A stretch of 64,000 nt of DNA from Aphanomyces cochlioides (GCA_019828595.1 JAHQRK010000014.1:1426001-1490000), one strand, 5' to 3'. Counted from the first letter of the stretch, positions 22,772-34,499 are shown. The notes: generated from the letters alone by a model not told the origin. A program made the numbers and translations.

Positions 22772-23139
22772 GGGCCCATCTGGATGCCGCCTATTATTGA
22801 GATAATTCGCAATATTTTGATCAATTATTGCATAATCTTGATTATCGCTTAATGCACTGTCTGGATGCCAAATATTGCATACATTTTATTGGAATAATTT
22901 ATTTCAAAACAGGCCAAATATGCAATAAATAATATTCTACTCAAAGTAGAATATTTTCCCCAATATCGCATAATCCACACAAATTCCCAATGATTATTTT
23001 ATTTTCGTGGGAATCCAGACAGTCCGAAATTTTAATTATCGTGATATTATAATACGTGGTTTGTATTATTTTGACCAAAATACAAAATATCACATAACGA
23101 ATTTTCACAATATTTTTTATTTGGCATCCAGACGGGCCC
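22772..23139. mobile_element. PIF/Harbinger (Tourist-like) MITE, 368 bp
   Basis: Ends GGGCCCATCTGGATGCC and, inverted, GGGCCCGTCTGGATGCC, flanked by TAA on both sides (22769-22771 and 23140-23142), the 3-bp target of PIF/Harbinger elements. A second, nested inverted repeat (CTGTCTGGATGCC near 22857 against GGAATCCAGACAG near 23014) lies inside, with AT-rich spacer. No coding capacity. Confidence 0.8.
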
Positions 23140-23507
23140 TAAAAATACAACCTTGGTGTGATTTTGTAGATAACATAATAATTTCAACAGTTGCCACGGT
23201 GCCCTGTGGGTCTGCTTCAACTTTGAGTTGTGGGGGTACACTCGTACTCATTCCACCGCGTCCTCTGCCACGCCCTCGCGATGACAAAGAGCCTTGATTC
23301 GACATTTCAGCGCAACACTTGCACTAAAGAATTCTTTGTTCTCGGCTTCGCTCGATATCGCCCTGGACAGCCACCAAACTCTTGATTGGCTTCCGACTGC
23401 GAAAAATGAAGAACATCCATAAAAAATGCTACAAGCCTATACATACTGCCTTTCTTTGTCCCCAACTGGATGTATCTCACGCAGAAACCGGGCATTGGGT
23501 GCGATTG

Positions 23508-23972
23508 TCAGTGCCAAAACACATGCACACCCCAGTCATGCCAAAGAGGCATCAGAGAATTAAATGCGGTTTCATCCATGATAAAAATCCTGTCAGGAGT
23601 GAAATCATTCACAATAAGAGCCTGCTGTAATGACTCATAGAAGACATTTACATCTTCGGTTGTCACTGCATTTCTTGACCGAGATATTGACTGCGCGAGG
23701 CGCTCTGACAGCTCGGGGTGACGTCCAAGGAATCGCCTGTAATCCGGGTCCATATGTTCGTGGAGGTTGGATCTTCTTGAGAGTGTTTTTTGGTCAGAAC
23801 AAGGGAAGTTCTCCCACTTTTTACCTTTACGAACCATCTTGCAACCCAATAACTCACCTATTGGGAAATGTAGGTTTATTATGAGTAATTGTAAGGCATT
23901 TACCAAACTATGCAGCAGTATAATGTTTGAGCAGGTTGGAAAATATATGGAAAAAGACAAAACTTGTATCAT
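23508..23972 (-). pseudogene. Pogo/CENP-B-like transposase fragment
   Basis: The middle of this minus-strand frame reads YRRFLGRHPELSERLAQSIS..VNVFYESLQQ..DRIFIMDETAFNS, which matches the region between the CENP-B helix-turn-helix and the first catalytic aspartate (DET) of pogo/Jerky-type transposases. The rest of the DDE domain cannot be followed. Downstream minus-strand sequence to 23140 includes an Arg/Gly-rich start-like peptide (MSNQGSLSSRGRGRGRGG, 23305) of unknown relation. Confidence 0.5.
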
Positions 23973-24139
23973 TTATCAAGTTTATGACACTTTGAGTGAA
24001 ATTTGTGCGAAAGGTGTAACACAACCATCATTCCTGTGACAAAAGCTGCAAACTTCTATACGAATTACTTATGTTCAGAATGTTTGTTTGACCCCCTAAC
24101 CTAAATTTACACATTTTCGAATATTTTTGATAGATTGTA

Positions 24140-25977
24140 CTACTCTGGTCCGAAATGATTGCAAGCAAATTTATCTTGATTAAAGTATGCTGTCTCCGAG
24201 AAAATATACTAAAATTTGTATTGAGTTTCAAAATCCAATATTCCTCGCAAGAAATATAATGAAAGAACAGAATATATATTTTTTGTCTATTTAAGGAGAT
24301 TCTATGCTATCGAGATGCTTTTGAGCACTTTCAAGGATGAGTGGATCACGAATCACATTGAATGTTGACAGCTCCTTAATCGAAGCGTCCTTCTTCATAT
24401 GAGGGAGTTGAAAATCATTACCACCCTTAGCCTCTAATGCCTTTTCCATTACCTTCTGCAAGGTAATAAACGTTTTCGAAAGCGTATTCGAAGGCAGCTC
24501 ATTGAAAGAGCTTTATACAGCATCAATAAGCTCATCGATAGTACGAGTAAGCTTACGATGTTGTAGACTTTGAATAGAGTTAAAAAATCCTAAATCTAAA
24601 ACATTAAAATCAGGGCTATTTGGAGGTTGAGATGTGGTTTCGATGCCTGAAATTCCATTTTCGACGAGCCATTTTGTAGTCAAACGTCGATGAGGGCTGG
24701 CATTGTCCTGCTGTAGATAGATCGTATTCGACTGGTCTCCTCGTGGATATTTGGCTTGAATTGCAGGAACAACGTTTGACAAAACCATATCCTTGTAAAC
24801 ATCGGAGGTGACAGTCTGTGGCACAGTTACGACCGTTCCTCTCGGCCGATTCTTGCTTGCACGCTTTGCAACGACCTTCTCAACAAACGGCCACACGCCA
24901 AGCTTGCTATCAAACATACATTCCTTGTGGTAATCGTATCGCGGACGGCAAACAGCGGCAAGAAACATCACTTTTGTGATAAAGTGCTTTGATTTCGTGT
25001 ATCGTTTTGGCAGCACTTCTTCGGGAAAGACATAGAACTTCTTCTTGACCTTCGTCACGTAGAACCACTTCTCGTCAACATGCACCACGTTGTACATGCT
25101 GTTGAAGACGTGGTTCGAACGAGACGAAGGCCTAAGAAACGAGAGGGCATGTTGGATGCGCTTGATCTTGTTGTCTTCGGTCAAAAAGGGCTTCGAGTAA
25201 TTTGACTTCGCCTTCAAGCTTCTTTCTTCTTTCATGAAGCGTATGAGTGTGGTCTTGGGAACTTGGCATTGCTCTGACATGGCTCGCAATGTCTGCCGGC
25301 TTTCCAACTGGACGGACTTGACTGCTTCCTTGATTTGCTGCGCTGTTCGTTTCTTCTATTTCCTAGATCAGTAAAACTTTAGAAATTTATACCTTTATGT
25401 TTTAATACATTCTCTGTAAATATAATTTTATGGAGGTTTTACCTTTGATTCTGGCGCCGATGTCGGCCGTCGGTGAGCCTTTGCGTATAGAGAGCCTAGC
25501 TCGCGCCCAGATGCGAGATATTGTCTGCCAATGGCATTTATACTTGCTGGCAAGTGTGACGAATATCCCATGAGGCAGGGCACCTGCAGAGCTGCACGCG
25601 AGAAGAGTTTCATAGACAGCAAGGCGTTCGTCGTGCCGGAGGTTTCGTTTGGTTTTTCGACCAGTTGAGCACCGAGAGCTCAGGCGCGATGGTTCAGTTG
25701 GCATTAGTAGATGTAATACTGCAAACTCAAGTGTAAGAAGGCGATGAAGTTTAGAAATGAATCGCTGGCCGGTCACTATGCATGTGCTCGCAATGAGTGA
25801 TCAACTTTGGTGTCCAAAATCTCATAAACAAAAACGAGTTGGAACTCGCTGTAACTATCCAATCAAAGTAGAAAGTTTGTGCTATTCAGTGAACCAATCA
25901 GAAGCAAAAATCGCTCAAATTTAGAAAAATGCCGCCAATGAGAAGTCAAACCTTGCAATCATTTCGGACCAGAGTAG
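24140..25977. mobile_element. Mariner-like element M1, TA-flanked
   Basis: Terminal inverted repeats CTACTCTGGTCCGAAATGAT.. (24140-24165 and 25952-25977) are identical over 26 bp and flanked by TA (24138-24139, 25978-25979). The end sequence resembles plant Stowaway and mariner ends and the ends of M2. It carries one minus-strand transposase gene. Confidence 0.9.
24291..25776 (-). pseudogene. Mariner-like (Tc1/mariner) transposase of M1
   Basis: Exon 1 (about 25776-25443) is a helix-turn-helix domain (LRHDERLAVYETLLACSSAG..WQTISRIWARA). A short intron of roughly 80-90 bp seems to precede exon 2, which starts around 25350 (KKRTAQQIKEAVKSVQLESR). All three catalytic carboxylates are present: NVVHVDEKWFY, YLQQDNASPH and PPNSPDFNVLD. 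The frame hits a TAA at 24513-24515 after RTIDELIDAV, but sequence beyond it continues in the same frame to 24291 (SSFNELPSNTLSKTFITLQK..GGNDFQLPHMKK), and the corresponding C-terminal block exists in M2, so this stop is a mutation. Otherwise intact: the best-preserved mariner transposase in the window. Confidence 0.75.
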
Positions 25978-26697
25978 TACACGTTTTGTCATTTTTCCGA
26001 AAATGCATATCATCGTAGTTCACAATAATATTAGCGATTATCTACTAGTTTTTGCATCAACGTCTTGCACACCTCTATACTTACGGTCAGCTATTTTGAA
26101 TTAGTCCAAATGATATAAGAAAAAAGTGGGCCAAAACACTGCCAGTGGGTTGAATGGCCACCGGCAGGAAGGAGACGGGATGGCGCGACACAAGGACGAC
26201 TTGCGCGATAAGGGGAATTATAAGGCGGGCCAACTAACGCGAACACAAAGCTATTAGGAGCCAATCCCCAACTGATTGAATTGGTCATGCTCCATGGGTC
26301 TTTTGACAGATCCCACATCCCAGGTCAGCCATTTCGCTCCGCAAGAGATTAACGGGAATCCTCAGGTATGACAAGTGCGTCTTATGCCCACCTTTGGTTG
26401 GTATTGACTCCATATCTCATTCACACAGCACATCTTATATATCTATACTGTCGTATGACCGTACTCGTGGTAATCAATCAGTGCCATGATGACATTTCTT
26501 TGGAGCAAGACGACTTGCGCTCACTTAGTTGAACTTCACGTTCAGCCACTTGTTTTCCGCTATCTGACTGTACACGTCGCGTCCAACGACATACACCAAC
26601 ACTCTATTGCGATTGTGGTGACAATGGATTCGTTTGCACCCTATGACGTTTATAAATCATGAACACAGACGAATCAATTTTGTCAGTATTCACGTGA
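25978..26697. other. Intergenic, nothing recognised
   Basis: No gene, repeat or element end that I can support. The ORFs here are short and compositionally random. Confidence 0.4.
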
Positions 26698-27030
26698 TTG
26701 GTCTTGCTTAACTTGGGGGTGGTCAAGCTGCCCTTTACGCTCGAGTCGATTAAACTGAAAGTCGTCCCAATAATATTGGCGATAATCGTCAGCGCGGTTT
26801 GCAGTGGCAAAACGAGTGTTTTTTCGGGGATCGTGTGCGACGTTCCCACTGAATGGTATACATCCACGGAAGCATCGTGTACGTGTACTCAACAAGGAAG
26901 CGTGGATCCAGCAATCGCTAAGCAGCAGAACTTGCTATTCGGGTCGGCGTGCCAGTTGAACATGGCGTATCAGTTGAACATCGACATGTCCGTGATGCCC
27001 AACTGCCACGACGTTGTGATCGGAGAGTAA
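26698..27030 (+). CDS. Cys-containing membrane or secreted protein fragment
   Basis: Open frame without an ATG near its start, so a 5' exon is missing or lost. It reads LKVVPIILAIIVSAVCSGKT (a hydrophobic segment resembling a signal or transmembrane helix) followed by a cysteine-bearing region (VCDVP..CTCTQQG..ACQLN..MPNC). A GTAAGG donor at the end (27027) with an AG near 27059 could lead to another exon. I do not recognise the family. It is one of the few non-transposon coding signals inside the mobile island. Confidence 0.35.
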   Translation: MVLLNLGVVKLPFTLESIKLKVVPIILAIIVSAVCSGKTSVFSGIVCDVPTEWYTSTEASCTCTQQGSVDPAIAKQQNLLFGSACQLNMAYQLNIDMSVMPNCHDVVIGE

Positions 27031-27308
27031 GGGGTTGATTCCTCCCCCGACATATAAGTGGTGGGCTCGTGGCACAACATCGTAAATTCACAGTTGGCAC
27101 TTTGCACTCACTCTGGTTTTTGTATCAGAGTAGCTACCAAGTACGAGCTTCGGTTCACTTTCATCCACGTTTTCGAGACTGTCATCAATTTCGGCAGGCT
27201 TGGGGCAGCCTTGGTTGTGTCGACGCTGATAGTTGGGATCGGTCACTCCATCCGTTCACTTAATTCTGCAGCTTCAAGAACGTCCACCGTTGACACATGT
27301 GATAGGTA

Positions 27309-29098
27309 CAGAGGTCTGGGAAATTTAAGACCACACAGCAACCCTAACCCACTATCGAACTTCCAAAATTAATAATATTAATTATGACGATTAATTGAAA
27401 TGACAGGATGACAGCCCGAACTTGATGGCCACAAAAGTTCTGACAAGATGTCAGAAAAGCAAGAAAACTTGGCCAAACTGCGGCGGTCATACACCGCTGC
27501 CTACAAGCTGAAGATCGTACGTGCTGTAGAAGAGCAAGGTATACAAGCCGTTGCCCAAGCCACGAGCATATCAAAAGAAACGATACGCAAATGGAAACCT
27601 CAAGCGTTGGTATCACTTCCTTCCAAAGCGAAGAGATCGCCAGGACCAGGGAGACCATGTATATTACCTCAGCCTCAAGTAAGGATATAATATAATATGT
27701 TATTGTTATTTGTTGCATTCATTAGAGCCTTCTCCAATTCATGGAGTTTCTACGCGAGAAGCGAAGGCCTCTTAATACTTTTCACATGGTCCAATATTTG
27801 AAATCGCACCACTCAGAATGGCTACGCGATTACCTCGCTTCATGTGAGTGTATCAGTGACCCATACAAGAATATTGGGTCACTTTGCCGTGATTTCGCCA
27901 TTCGCCACAACTTTTCATGGCGGCGTACATCAACATCTTCGTGTCCATTAACACGTGAAGAACTGCGCGACACGAAAAAGAAGTTCTGTGATCAATTTTG
28001 GCGAGACTATAGGTATATAACTAACGAAAATATCATTAATGTAGACGAAACGGGTATCTATTATGATACTCCTCCTCGGTATCTATGGGCACAGATCGGC
28101 CAAGATACCTCTGTGAACTCGAGTGAAAAGTCGTCCGCTCGTTTAACCGCGGTGCTTTCTGCTCGCAGCAATGGTATAAATTAGTGTTATACTAAGTGCT
28201 TCTAACACTATTTACAGGTGAAAACTACCAATACTGTTCATCATTAAGGGTGAAAAAGGTGGATACATTGAGCAAGATGAATTACGCGAATATCCTCAAG
28301 AGCACCTATATTTTGTTCAAAAGAATGCCTGGATGGACAGTGATGGATGGAAATATTTCCTTCATGAGCTGATGAGGTACTATTTAAATTTCACTCTATT
28401 TATGTTTAACACTATTTAGACCTGAATTGCGCGGGCCAACACTATTTGTTGTTGACAATTTTGCCGCGCATGTCAGCGAAGAGAGCGTCTCTATTGTTGA
28501 GGAAGAATTGAGTTCTTACCTCTGTCCCTCCCAAAGAATTGCACCTCTGTGTTGCAGCCTTTGGACGTGGGCGTCATGGGCCCCTTCAAGAGTATTTTAC
28601 GGAGAATGTGGCTTGCCGAAACAACAACGCAACGAACAGCCAAAGAAAAGAGAAAGGCTACGATTGAACGAGCGATTGCAGCTTGGAATGCAATTAGCTC
28701 TGAAACAATTAGATCTAGTTTCAAGAAAGCGTTGCCTAAAGAAGGTTAATTTCAGCATTGTTCATTTTCCTTTTCTTTGATCACATCGAGTTCATGAATA
28801 AATTGCATCCTCGACAGGCACATCATCAATATTAATTTATGGAGGTTTCTGTGTTTCTTGAAAACTGTATTGGTTATGGATCAAAACAATGCTCTACTGG
28901 GTCATTGGCATTCTGTATTTAGTTTTGTAGTATATGCAATTGCAGGATCTCTTACTCAACTGAGTGCTGTTGAGTTTCTACAATTCAATTATCATATAAT
29001 ATAGGATATTATATATAGAAGGTGTAAGAGTCACGTTGAACTTGAAACTGGCCAATCAACGAGCATTTTTCTGTGGTCTTAAATTTCCCAGACCTCTG
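27309..29098. mobile_element. Pogo element, TA-flanked, 1.79 kb
   Basis: Ends CAGAGGTCTGGGAAATTTAA.. (27309) and its reverse complement ending at 29098, identical for about 27 bp, flanked by TA (27307-27308 and 29099-29100). The CAG start is typical of pogo ends. One plus-strand transposase gene inside. Region 28760-29075 within it is non-coding. Confidence 0.9.
27448..28749 (+). pseudogene. Pogo transposase, nearly intact
   Basis: Exon 1 (27448-27678) is the helix-turn-helix (AAYKLKIVRAVEEQGIQAVA..SKETIRKWK). A 47-bp intron (27679-27725) joins it in frame to exon 2 (LLQFMEFLREKRRPLNTFHM..), with the first catalytic aspartate in NIINVDETGIYYDTPP. An intron near 28170-28218 follows, then LPILFIIKGEKGGYIEQDEL (one base out of frame at its start), an intron near 28378-28420, the second aspartate in LFVVDNFAAHVSEES, and the third in SVLQPLDVGVMGPFK. 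A one-base loss in a C-run at about 28527 shifts the last part. Complete DDD triad; inactive as it stands because of two small frameshifts. Confidence 0.8.
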
Positions 29099-29100
29099 TA

Positions 29101-29511
29101 TAGATATGCGTAGGATCTCTGCTGAACATTTTATTTGGGTAGTTAAGGTATTCAGAGTCAATGAACCAACAATCTGTCACAACGCACTGTCACTTGCATT
29201 CGTCTAGATTAGTTTCGTCACGATCTCCAATATAGCTACGCGGTATTCAAGACAGCTTGCCGTTAAGCTTCTTCTTGAATAGTCAACTGTTGTTTTTCTT
29301 AGCTAAACCTTCTAATATTGTATTCTAGCTCCCTTTGTTAGCTAAACCTTCTGCTTGTGTACAATACCCAAATAGCGTGGTTGTTAAGGGCTTATGTCTA
29401 TTGTTGGGTCTAGGGATCAGTCCCAGCTATGGCAATTTCTGTACGATTATCATTTTAACCAATCATATTTTTGTTCGATTGTCCATTTTTAGGTTGAAGC
29501 TGTCCGTTTCC
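29101..29511. other. Intergenic between pogo and KDZ-like copy B
   Basis: No gene seen. A direct duplication of TTAGCTAAACCTTCT (about 29299 and 29338) is present. Confidence 0.4.
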
Positions 29512-31936
29512 ATGCCGAAGAAGCGTGTCCCTTGTCTTCTATGCTCTCGCTTTGGCCCCCTCCGTAAATGCACAAGAGGAATATGTGAAGAGTGTGAATG
29601 CAACTGCAAAGTTCATGCAAAGCATAAGCGTGAGTTGTGCGCGGCAAGTGCGCGAGGTTCTTTTGTGATTAGCGCACTACACACTATGTCTCAACGAAAG
29701 TTAACTTTTAGGGCGAGTGGATCTGGTGAAAGTGACGTTGATTTGCAGTCCTCTCTCTCGAATGCCTCCAACTGTTGTGACGATGGTGATTTTATGAGTA
29801 GCAACGACCACAGAGATGAAAGATATCATATTCCATTGTCACGATTCGAATTGGATTTTGTGTCGCGTTATGCTAGCTATCTTTTGGACAACGATGCAAT
29901 TATCACAATCTATCCTGGCAAGTTGTATTGTATGCCTTCTCTCAGGGAAGACATGATATCTTTTCGACTTGGCGCCGACAGTGCTCACATTTTTGTTCTG
30001 GTCGTTGAATTTATTGATGGTCTTGAAACATTGGTTTATTGTACTGCTTGTGCTTCCACGTTACGAAATATTCTTACAAAAGAATTGTTATGGAATAAAA
30101 CATTGGCCATGCATCGTTGGAAATATGACTACGAGTTGCAGTGCGACGACGAATGCATCCATGTTCAGGTTTATCGATATTTGTCCTCCAGTGTTGCTCC
30201 TTCGTTGGATATATCAAATCATGGTAGTGTTGACGACATACCGTCGGTCACTCTATTTGGTCATGTCCATAATGATGGTGTTTTGATCTCTTTGCCTCAG
30301 TTCAGAACATCTATGATCCATTTGATCGCGTCCTAGTGAAAAGGACTAGTAAATGACACATGGACTTGTCTGCGTTGTACAAGCTCAAATAATTGTAGTC
30401 ATAAGTTAGCTTGGGACAGCTATCGCAAACATAATCCTGACAGTTGCAATTTCGAAAGCGAATGGCTCGATATGGATATTGAGGAACACAGACCAAAGGC
30501 TTGGATCCCACCCACAACGAAGTACCCATTAGATCCACTAAAGCAAGAAATTATTAGACGTCGGCGTGGTTTTGCTGAGTTCAGCGACTTTGATTCTGGA
30601 CAATTCAAACCTGTGTGTCTAGATCAAGGTATATGTACGTGCGGCAGCCATATTGACAGAGTTGACGCATGTGAGCTGCTTGAAAACACTACATTCTTGC
30701 GGATTAAAAGCTCAACACAACGACCACCCGCCAAAAAGCATGAGTGTCGAAGCATTGGAGGTCTCCTATTTATTACAAAGTTATCATTGTAAGGAGCTTT
30801 CTCTTTTGTGTCGGAAATTGTCAGATTTTTCTGACAATGGAATGTGCCCCCAACAGTGGCGACAGTTTATTGCTGACCTGGCTCGTCAATCTCCCATCCA
30901 AAACGGTCTAATTCGTGACCCAGACCTGATGGGACCAATTTTGATTTCACTTAGTTCTCTTGAAGACCGCGTGTATGCTTTCATAGAAAACAAAACAACA
31001 GTATTGCAGGCCCTCCAACAAAATATGCCCTCCCTGTCAAAAGCCCTGAGAATAAGTATGATGGACGTACAGCCTAAGCACGAGCTTTGGTCATACCTTG
31101 GTCCACTTTTGAAAAAGCTAGCTGATGAGTTTTGCTTTTACAGAATGACACTTCCCTTACAGGAACAAAAAGTTCACGATGACGTTGAGCTCAGTGTCAA
31201 TGTAGACGATAATGATTTTTTTTAGTGGTATCCTGGAGCTCCAGTGCTACGATTCCCGGCGACGTATGACATATATTCGCACCATGTCGACGACAAAGTT
31301 TGTACAAAGATTACACCTAGTGCTAGGTGGAAGATGCCTGGAATATTCCATTTTTGCTGCCCTCACGGAATTTGCCTTGGATTCAGTGTCCTCCATGATC
31401 ATGAGTCACCTATGCATCCATTCAACGTCCTTTATCAACGGTGGCGCAAGTCAAACAGTAAGCGAATCGTCATTATGGATAATGCCTACAATTTACACAC
31501 ATATTGCATTCGCAGAGAGCCATGGTTTTTTCATAACGTTTGGTTCTTAGTAGATCGCCTCCACTATTGTAATCATTTTAACTGTTCTAGCGGGTACAAT
31601 ATCGACAACTATCCTTACCCGCGGAACATAAGCTCTGTAGCTTGCGAAGTATTCAACTCAGCATTGAAAGCAATCATAAAGCAAGCTGGTTTCATGCGCA
31701 TCGACAACTTCACGCACTTCACGAAACTGTACATCCAGGTTGTGAATGAAAGACAAAAGCACAAGATTGTTCATGACATGACTCGCAATGGACCAAAGAA
31801 AACTAAATGGAATGACATTAACAGGCTCATTCTTTCCATGCAAGGAGAATTAAATACACAATTAATGTTCCATGTACCCTGGATCTTGTTGCTACCAGCA
31901 TCCACTTCAATCTTACAAAAGCACCAGACTTGTTAG
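29512..31936 (+). pseudogene. KDZ-like (CxC-cluster) transposase, copy B
   Basis: Same protein as copy A. Start MPKKRVPCLLCSRFGPLRKC with the N-terminal cysteine cluster, continuous to 30300; two frame changes (30310-30350); TWTCLRCTSSNNCSHKLAW at 30357; GICTCGS at 30631; then a deletion removes the middle domain present in copy A (YGILCSHK through CPHCG). It resumes at about 30730 and runs through LARQSPIQNGLIRDPDLMGP, a TAG after a run of eight T (31217-31225), then in the same frame KMPGIFHFCCPHGICLGFSV, VIMDNAYNLHTYCIRREPW, WFLVDRLHYCNH and CEVFNSALK. More complete at the 5' end than copy A but lacking the middle. Confidence 0.65.
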
Positions 31937-32290
31937 TCCATGACCATCATTGAATGAGATCTGACATTTTGGTGGATGTCAAAAGAATTTGCCATCTTGT
32001 GTAGTGTCTTGATGCGAAAATTTGTTTGCAATTTGTGAATTAAACCGCTTTCATGTGACTGCGTATTATCGACTTGGGCAAAAACGATTTCGTGACTTTC
32101 AAAGGTCGAATCCATTTAATAGCCTGGACATCTTCTTCTGAAGCTGGGCACGAATGTCATGATTGAGCGATAGCTTAATATGAAAGCACATTTTCACTGG
32201 CTGTACTCTCTGCCGCTTGCATATGTCTTTGGTTGGATGTAATGTGTTGTCCTCATTTACAAAACGACATGGCAGCGAGCCAGCGAGCAT
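31933..32290 (-). CDS. Possible small ORF between transposase B and companion
   Basis: Two overlapping minus-strand frames (32290-32099 and 32115-31933) read as protein-like text (CRFVNEDNTLHPTKDICKRQ; ESHEIVFAQVDNTQSHESGL) and would join with one frame change or a short intron. No family recognised, and I do not see it in copy A. It could be a third gene of the element or chance. Confidence 0.25.
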
Positions 32291-32347
32291 TATGGAGTGT
32301 TCCTACCATCGAGCTCTTCGTGTTGACCAACTTGTAGCCGTGCTAAA

Positions 32348-33663
32348 GTGGGCAGGAATAACGGCGAACTAAAAACACATTGTAGTAAATGGCTGACTCA
32401 GCTTTTTCAGGGTGGTCCACCTGCCTTAGATTCAAATGAAGACTTGCGATGCTTTCCACAACAAGTCCCAAAGACATGGGAAGATTGGTTGCTTCAGCAC
32501 GTCCAATGGAAAAATAACAACGACGCATCTCAAATTTCCGATGAACCAGGACAAATACACCGTCACCATGAGTATTTCATTTTTATCATCAGGCCTGTCG
32601 AAAAAAGAAACAGGATGCATTGGATGATATGTTCTGCGCTCGAGATTCCAAAGTTAGTTGTGGATTGTTTCCCCCGCACTCATCAAGTGGCCATGACTTT
32701 TCAATCTTCTCAACAGGCTAAAATGGTTGCCTGGTTGTCATTCAAAACAATAAACACGAAAACGTCATGTAAGCAAGCTTTTACCAAAATTCTACATGTA
32801 TAACATACTATAGCGTCAATCAATACGATAAACACGATAACAACATGGTTCAAGCGAAGTAGCAGAGCACATAAACTTGCTCAAACGTTGGTTGCCGAGT
32901 GTGAAACAAAAAAAATACCTCCAAGTCTTCTTGATCTAATGAAACGTTGGAAATCCGTCCTTTCTCGACATCACAGATTCATAGATGAAATTCCATTTCC
33001 AGCTCCTGTCCATCTCATAGCGCGGGTGTTTGAGTTCGACCAGCTTTTAGTCTTGTCAAAAAATCCAAATTCTCGAACAGTGTCGAGAAAGCGAACCAAA
33101 CTCTTGAAGGCGCTCGACGAGTATTGCCAAGTTACACAAGGACTCTGCATGGTAACCAGCGATCCATTCTCTTAATTAATTATTGTCATAGTTGACCCAT
33201 ATCAATGGGAATGAGCCTGAAAAGTCGTTTGTGCGTGCTGAAAAATCAAGCGATCACTACTTTGCAAGAGGCAAAGATTTTGATGAGACGATGACGTTCA
33301 TTCAAAACCAGTTTTCGCGTCCAAGAGATGCTATAAGTCTCTTGAAAAGCCTACAAGATTTGTGTGTTGAAGATCTACGTCAGGTATGACTCAAAAGTAT
33401 TAATGGTTTTAAGCTTTTCAAAATAGTATACAAGACAATTGGCGGCTGAAGCATCAATAAATCGTGCAGCCGATTGGACTCAACGGCCACCTTGGCTTGC
33501 GGCGTCTTCAAAGTGGAGCGATCCAAGAAATTTGTCAAAAAATGACTTACTCCAAGTCTGCCATTCATGCTTAGAGCAGATCTTTACTGTTGACTTTGCT
33601 GGCCCAGTCCAATTTCTTGATGGAAAGGTCATTTTTCTCGCTGATGAGGCGAGCCAAAATTGA
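32348..33663 (+). pseudogene. KDZ-like transposon companion gene, copy B
   Basis: Collinear with copy A (7371-8497). Pieces: 32348-32803 (EDWLLQHVQWKNNNDASQIS..LEIPKLVVDCFPRTHQVAMT), 32888-33175 (contains DEIPFPAPVHLIARVFEFDQ and SRTVSRKRTKLLKALDEY), 33192-33389 (LTHINGNEPEKSF..YFARGKDFDETMTFIQNQF) and 33439-33663 (ending EQIFTVDFAGPVQFLDGKVI). Gaps such as 33152-33194 and 33386-33430 have intron-like GT..AG ends, so this copy may be nearer to intact than copy A. A further exon may lie at 33764-33900 after a GTAAAT..TGCAG intron. Function unknown. Here it lies downstream of the transposase on the same strand, unlike copy A. Confidence 0.5.
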
Positions 33664-34043
33664 TGCGATGCGACTCGTGGAGTGTTTTCATAGTAAATAC
33701 ATTTGATAATTTTCAATATTGATCTTTTGATATATATTTGCAGTCAATGGAGTTGCTATCAACATGTAGATCGCAAACCATTCGCCTCAGACATGATTCT
33801 TCATTTCAACAACGAGATTGTTCCATTTCATGTCGGCAACTATGCTCAATCAAAGTCCAGCAGAACTATGATTGATTGTTGCGATGAGCCACTATTTCGT
33901 TTACAGTGTGGTGTAGCCATATTGGCCTTATAGTATCGGTGCTGGAAGCATGGAAGTGAAAAGATTGCCTTTATGACCCAGATTCCATTCTATTCCTTCA
34001 CATCGAGCGTTCCAGCCCGCTCTCGAGGCCGCTGAGTTAAATG

Positions 34044-34499
34044 TCACCTCGCACGACACAATTGTTCGCTTGTCTTGTGACCGCTGAGACAATACAGCGG
34101 CCAGCAAGTCATATGTAGCACCGAATTTGTGCAGCTGTTCCAGAGCAAAACTGGTCGAATTTGGTACTCGCTCTGTCCAAAATACTTCCTGATCTTCTTG
34201 GCCATTTTATTGGCGACACGTATGATATCACTTCGACATACAGGATGTCCGTCCATTTGCATACCTGCAATGTAGTCGACCAGATCGTTCTCAAAAAGTT
34301 CTGGCATCGAGACTTTCGGTCCGCGATGCTGCTTCTGTTTACAGACTCCACGTCTCTTATCTTGCACCGCTCTAGTAAGCGACACAAAAGGAATACGCGT
34401 TTCTTCGGACACGCTTCGTGCCTTTGAGCCGCTCATAACAGCATTTACTGCCGCCTCAAGCTCTGCGTCAGTGTAATGTCGACGCGGACGGCACAACAT
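34044..34499 (-). pseudogene. Pogo-type transposase N-terminal fragment
   Basis: Starts MLCRPRRHYTDAELEAAVNAVM: psq-type helix-turn-helix (about residues 5-50), then a CENP-B-like second helix-turn-helix (DLVDYIAGMQMDGHPVCRSD..ANKMAKKI). The conserved text ends around residue 115, and no DDE domain follows. Same family as the fragment at 19575-19844. It lies 158 bp from the pogo-ended element at 34657. Confidence 0.55.
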
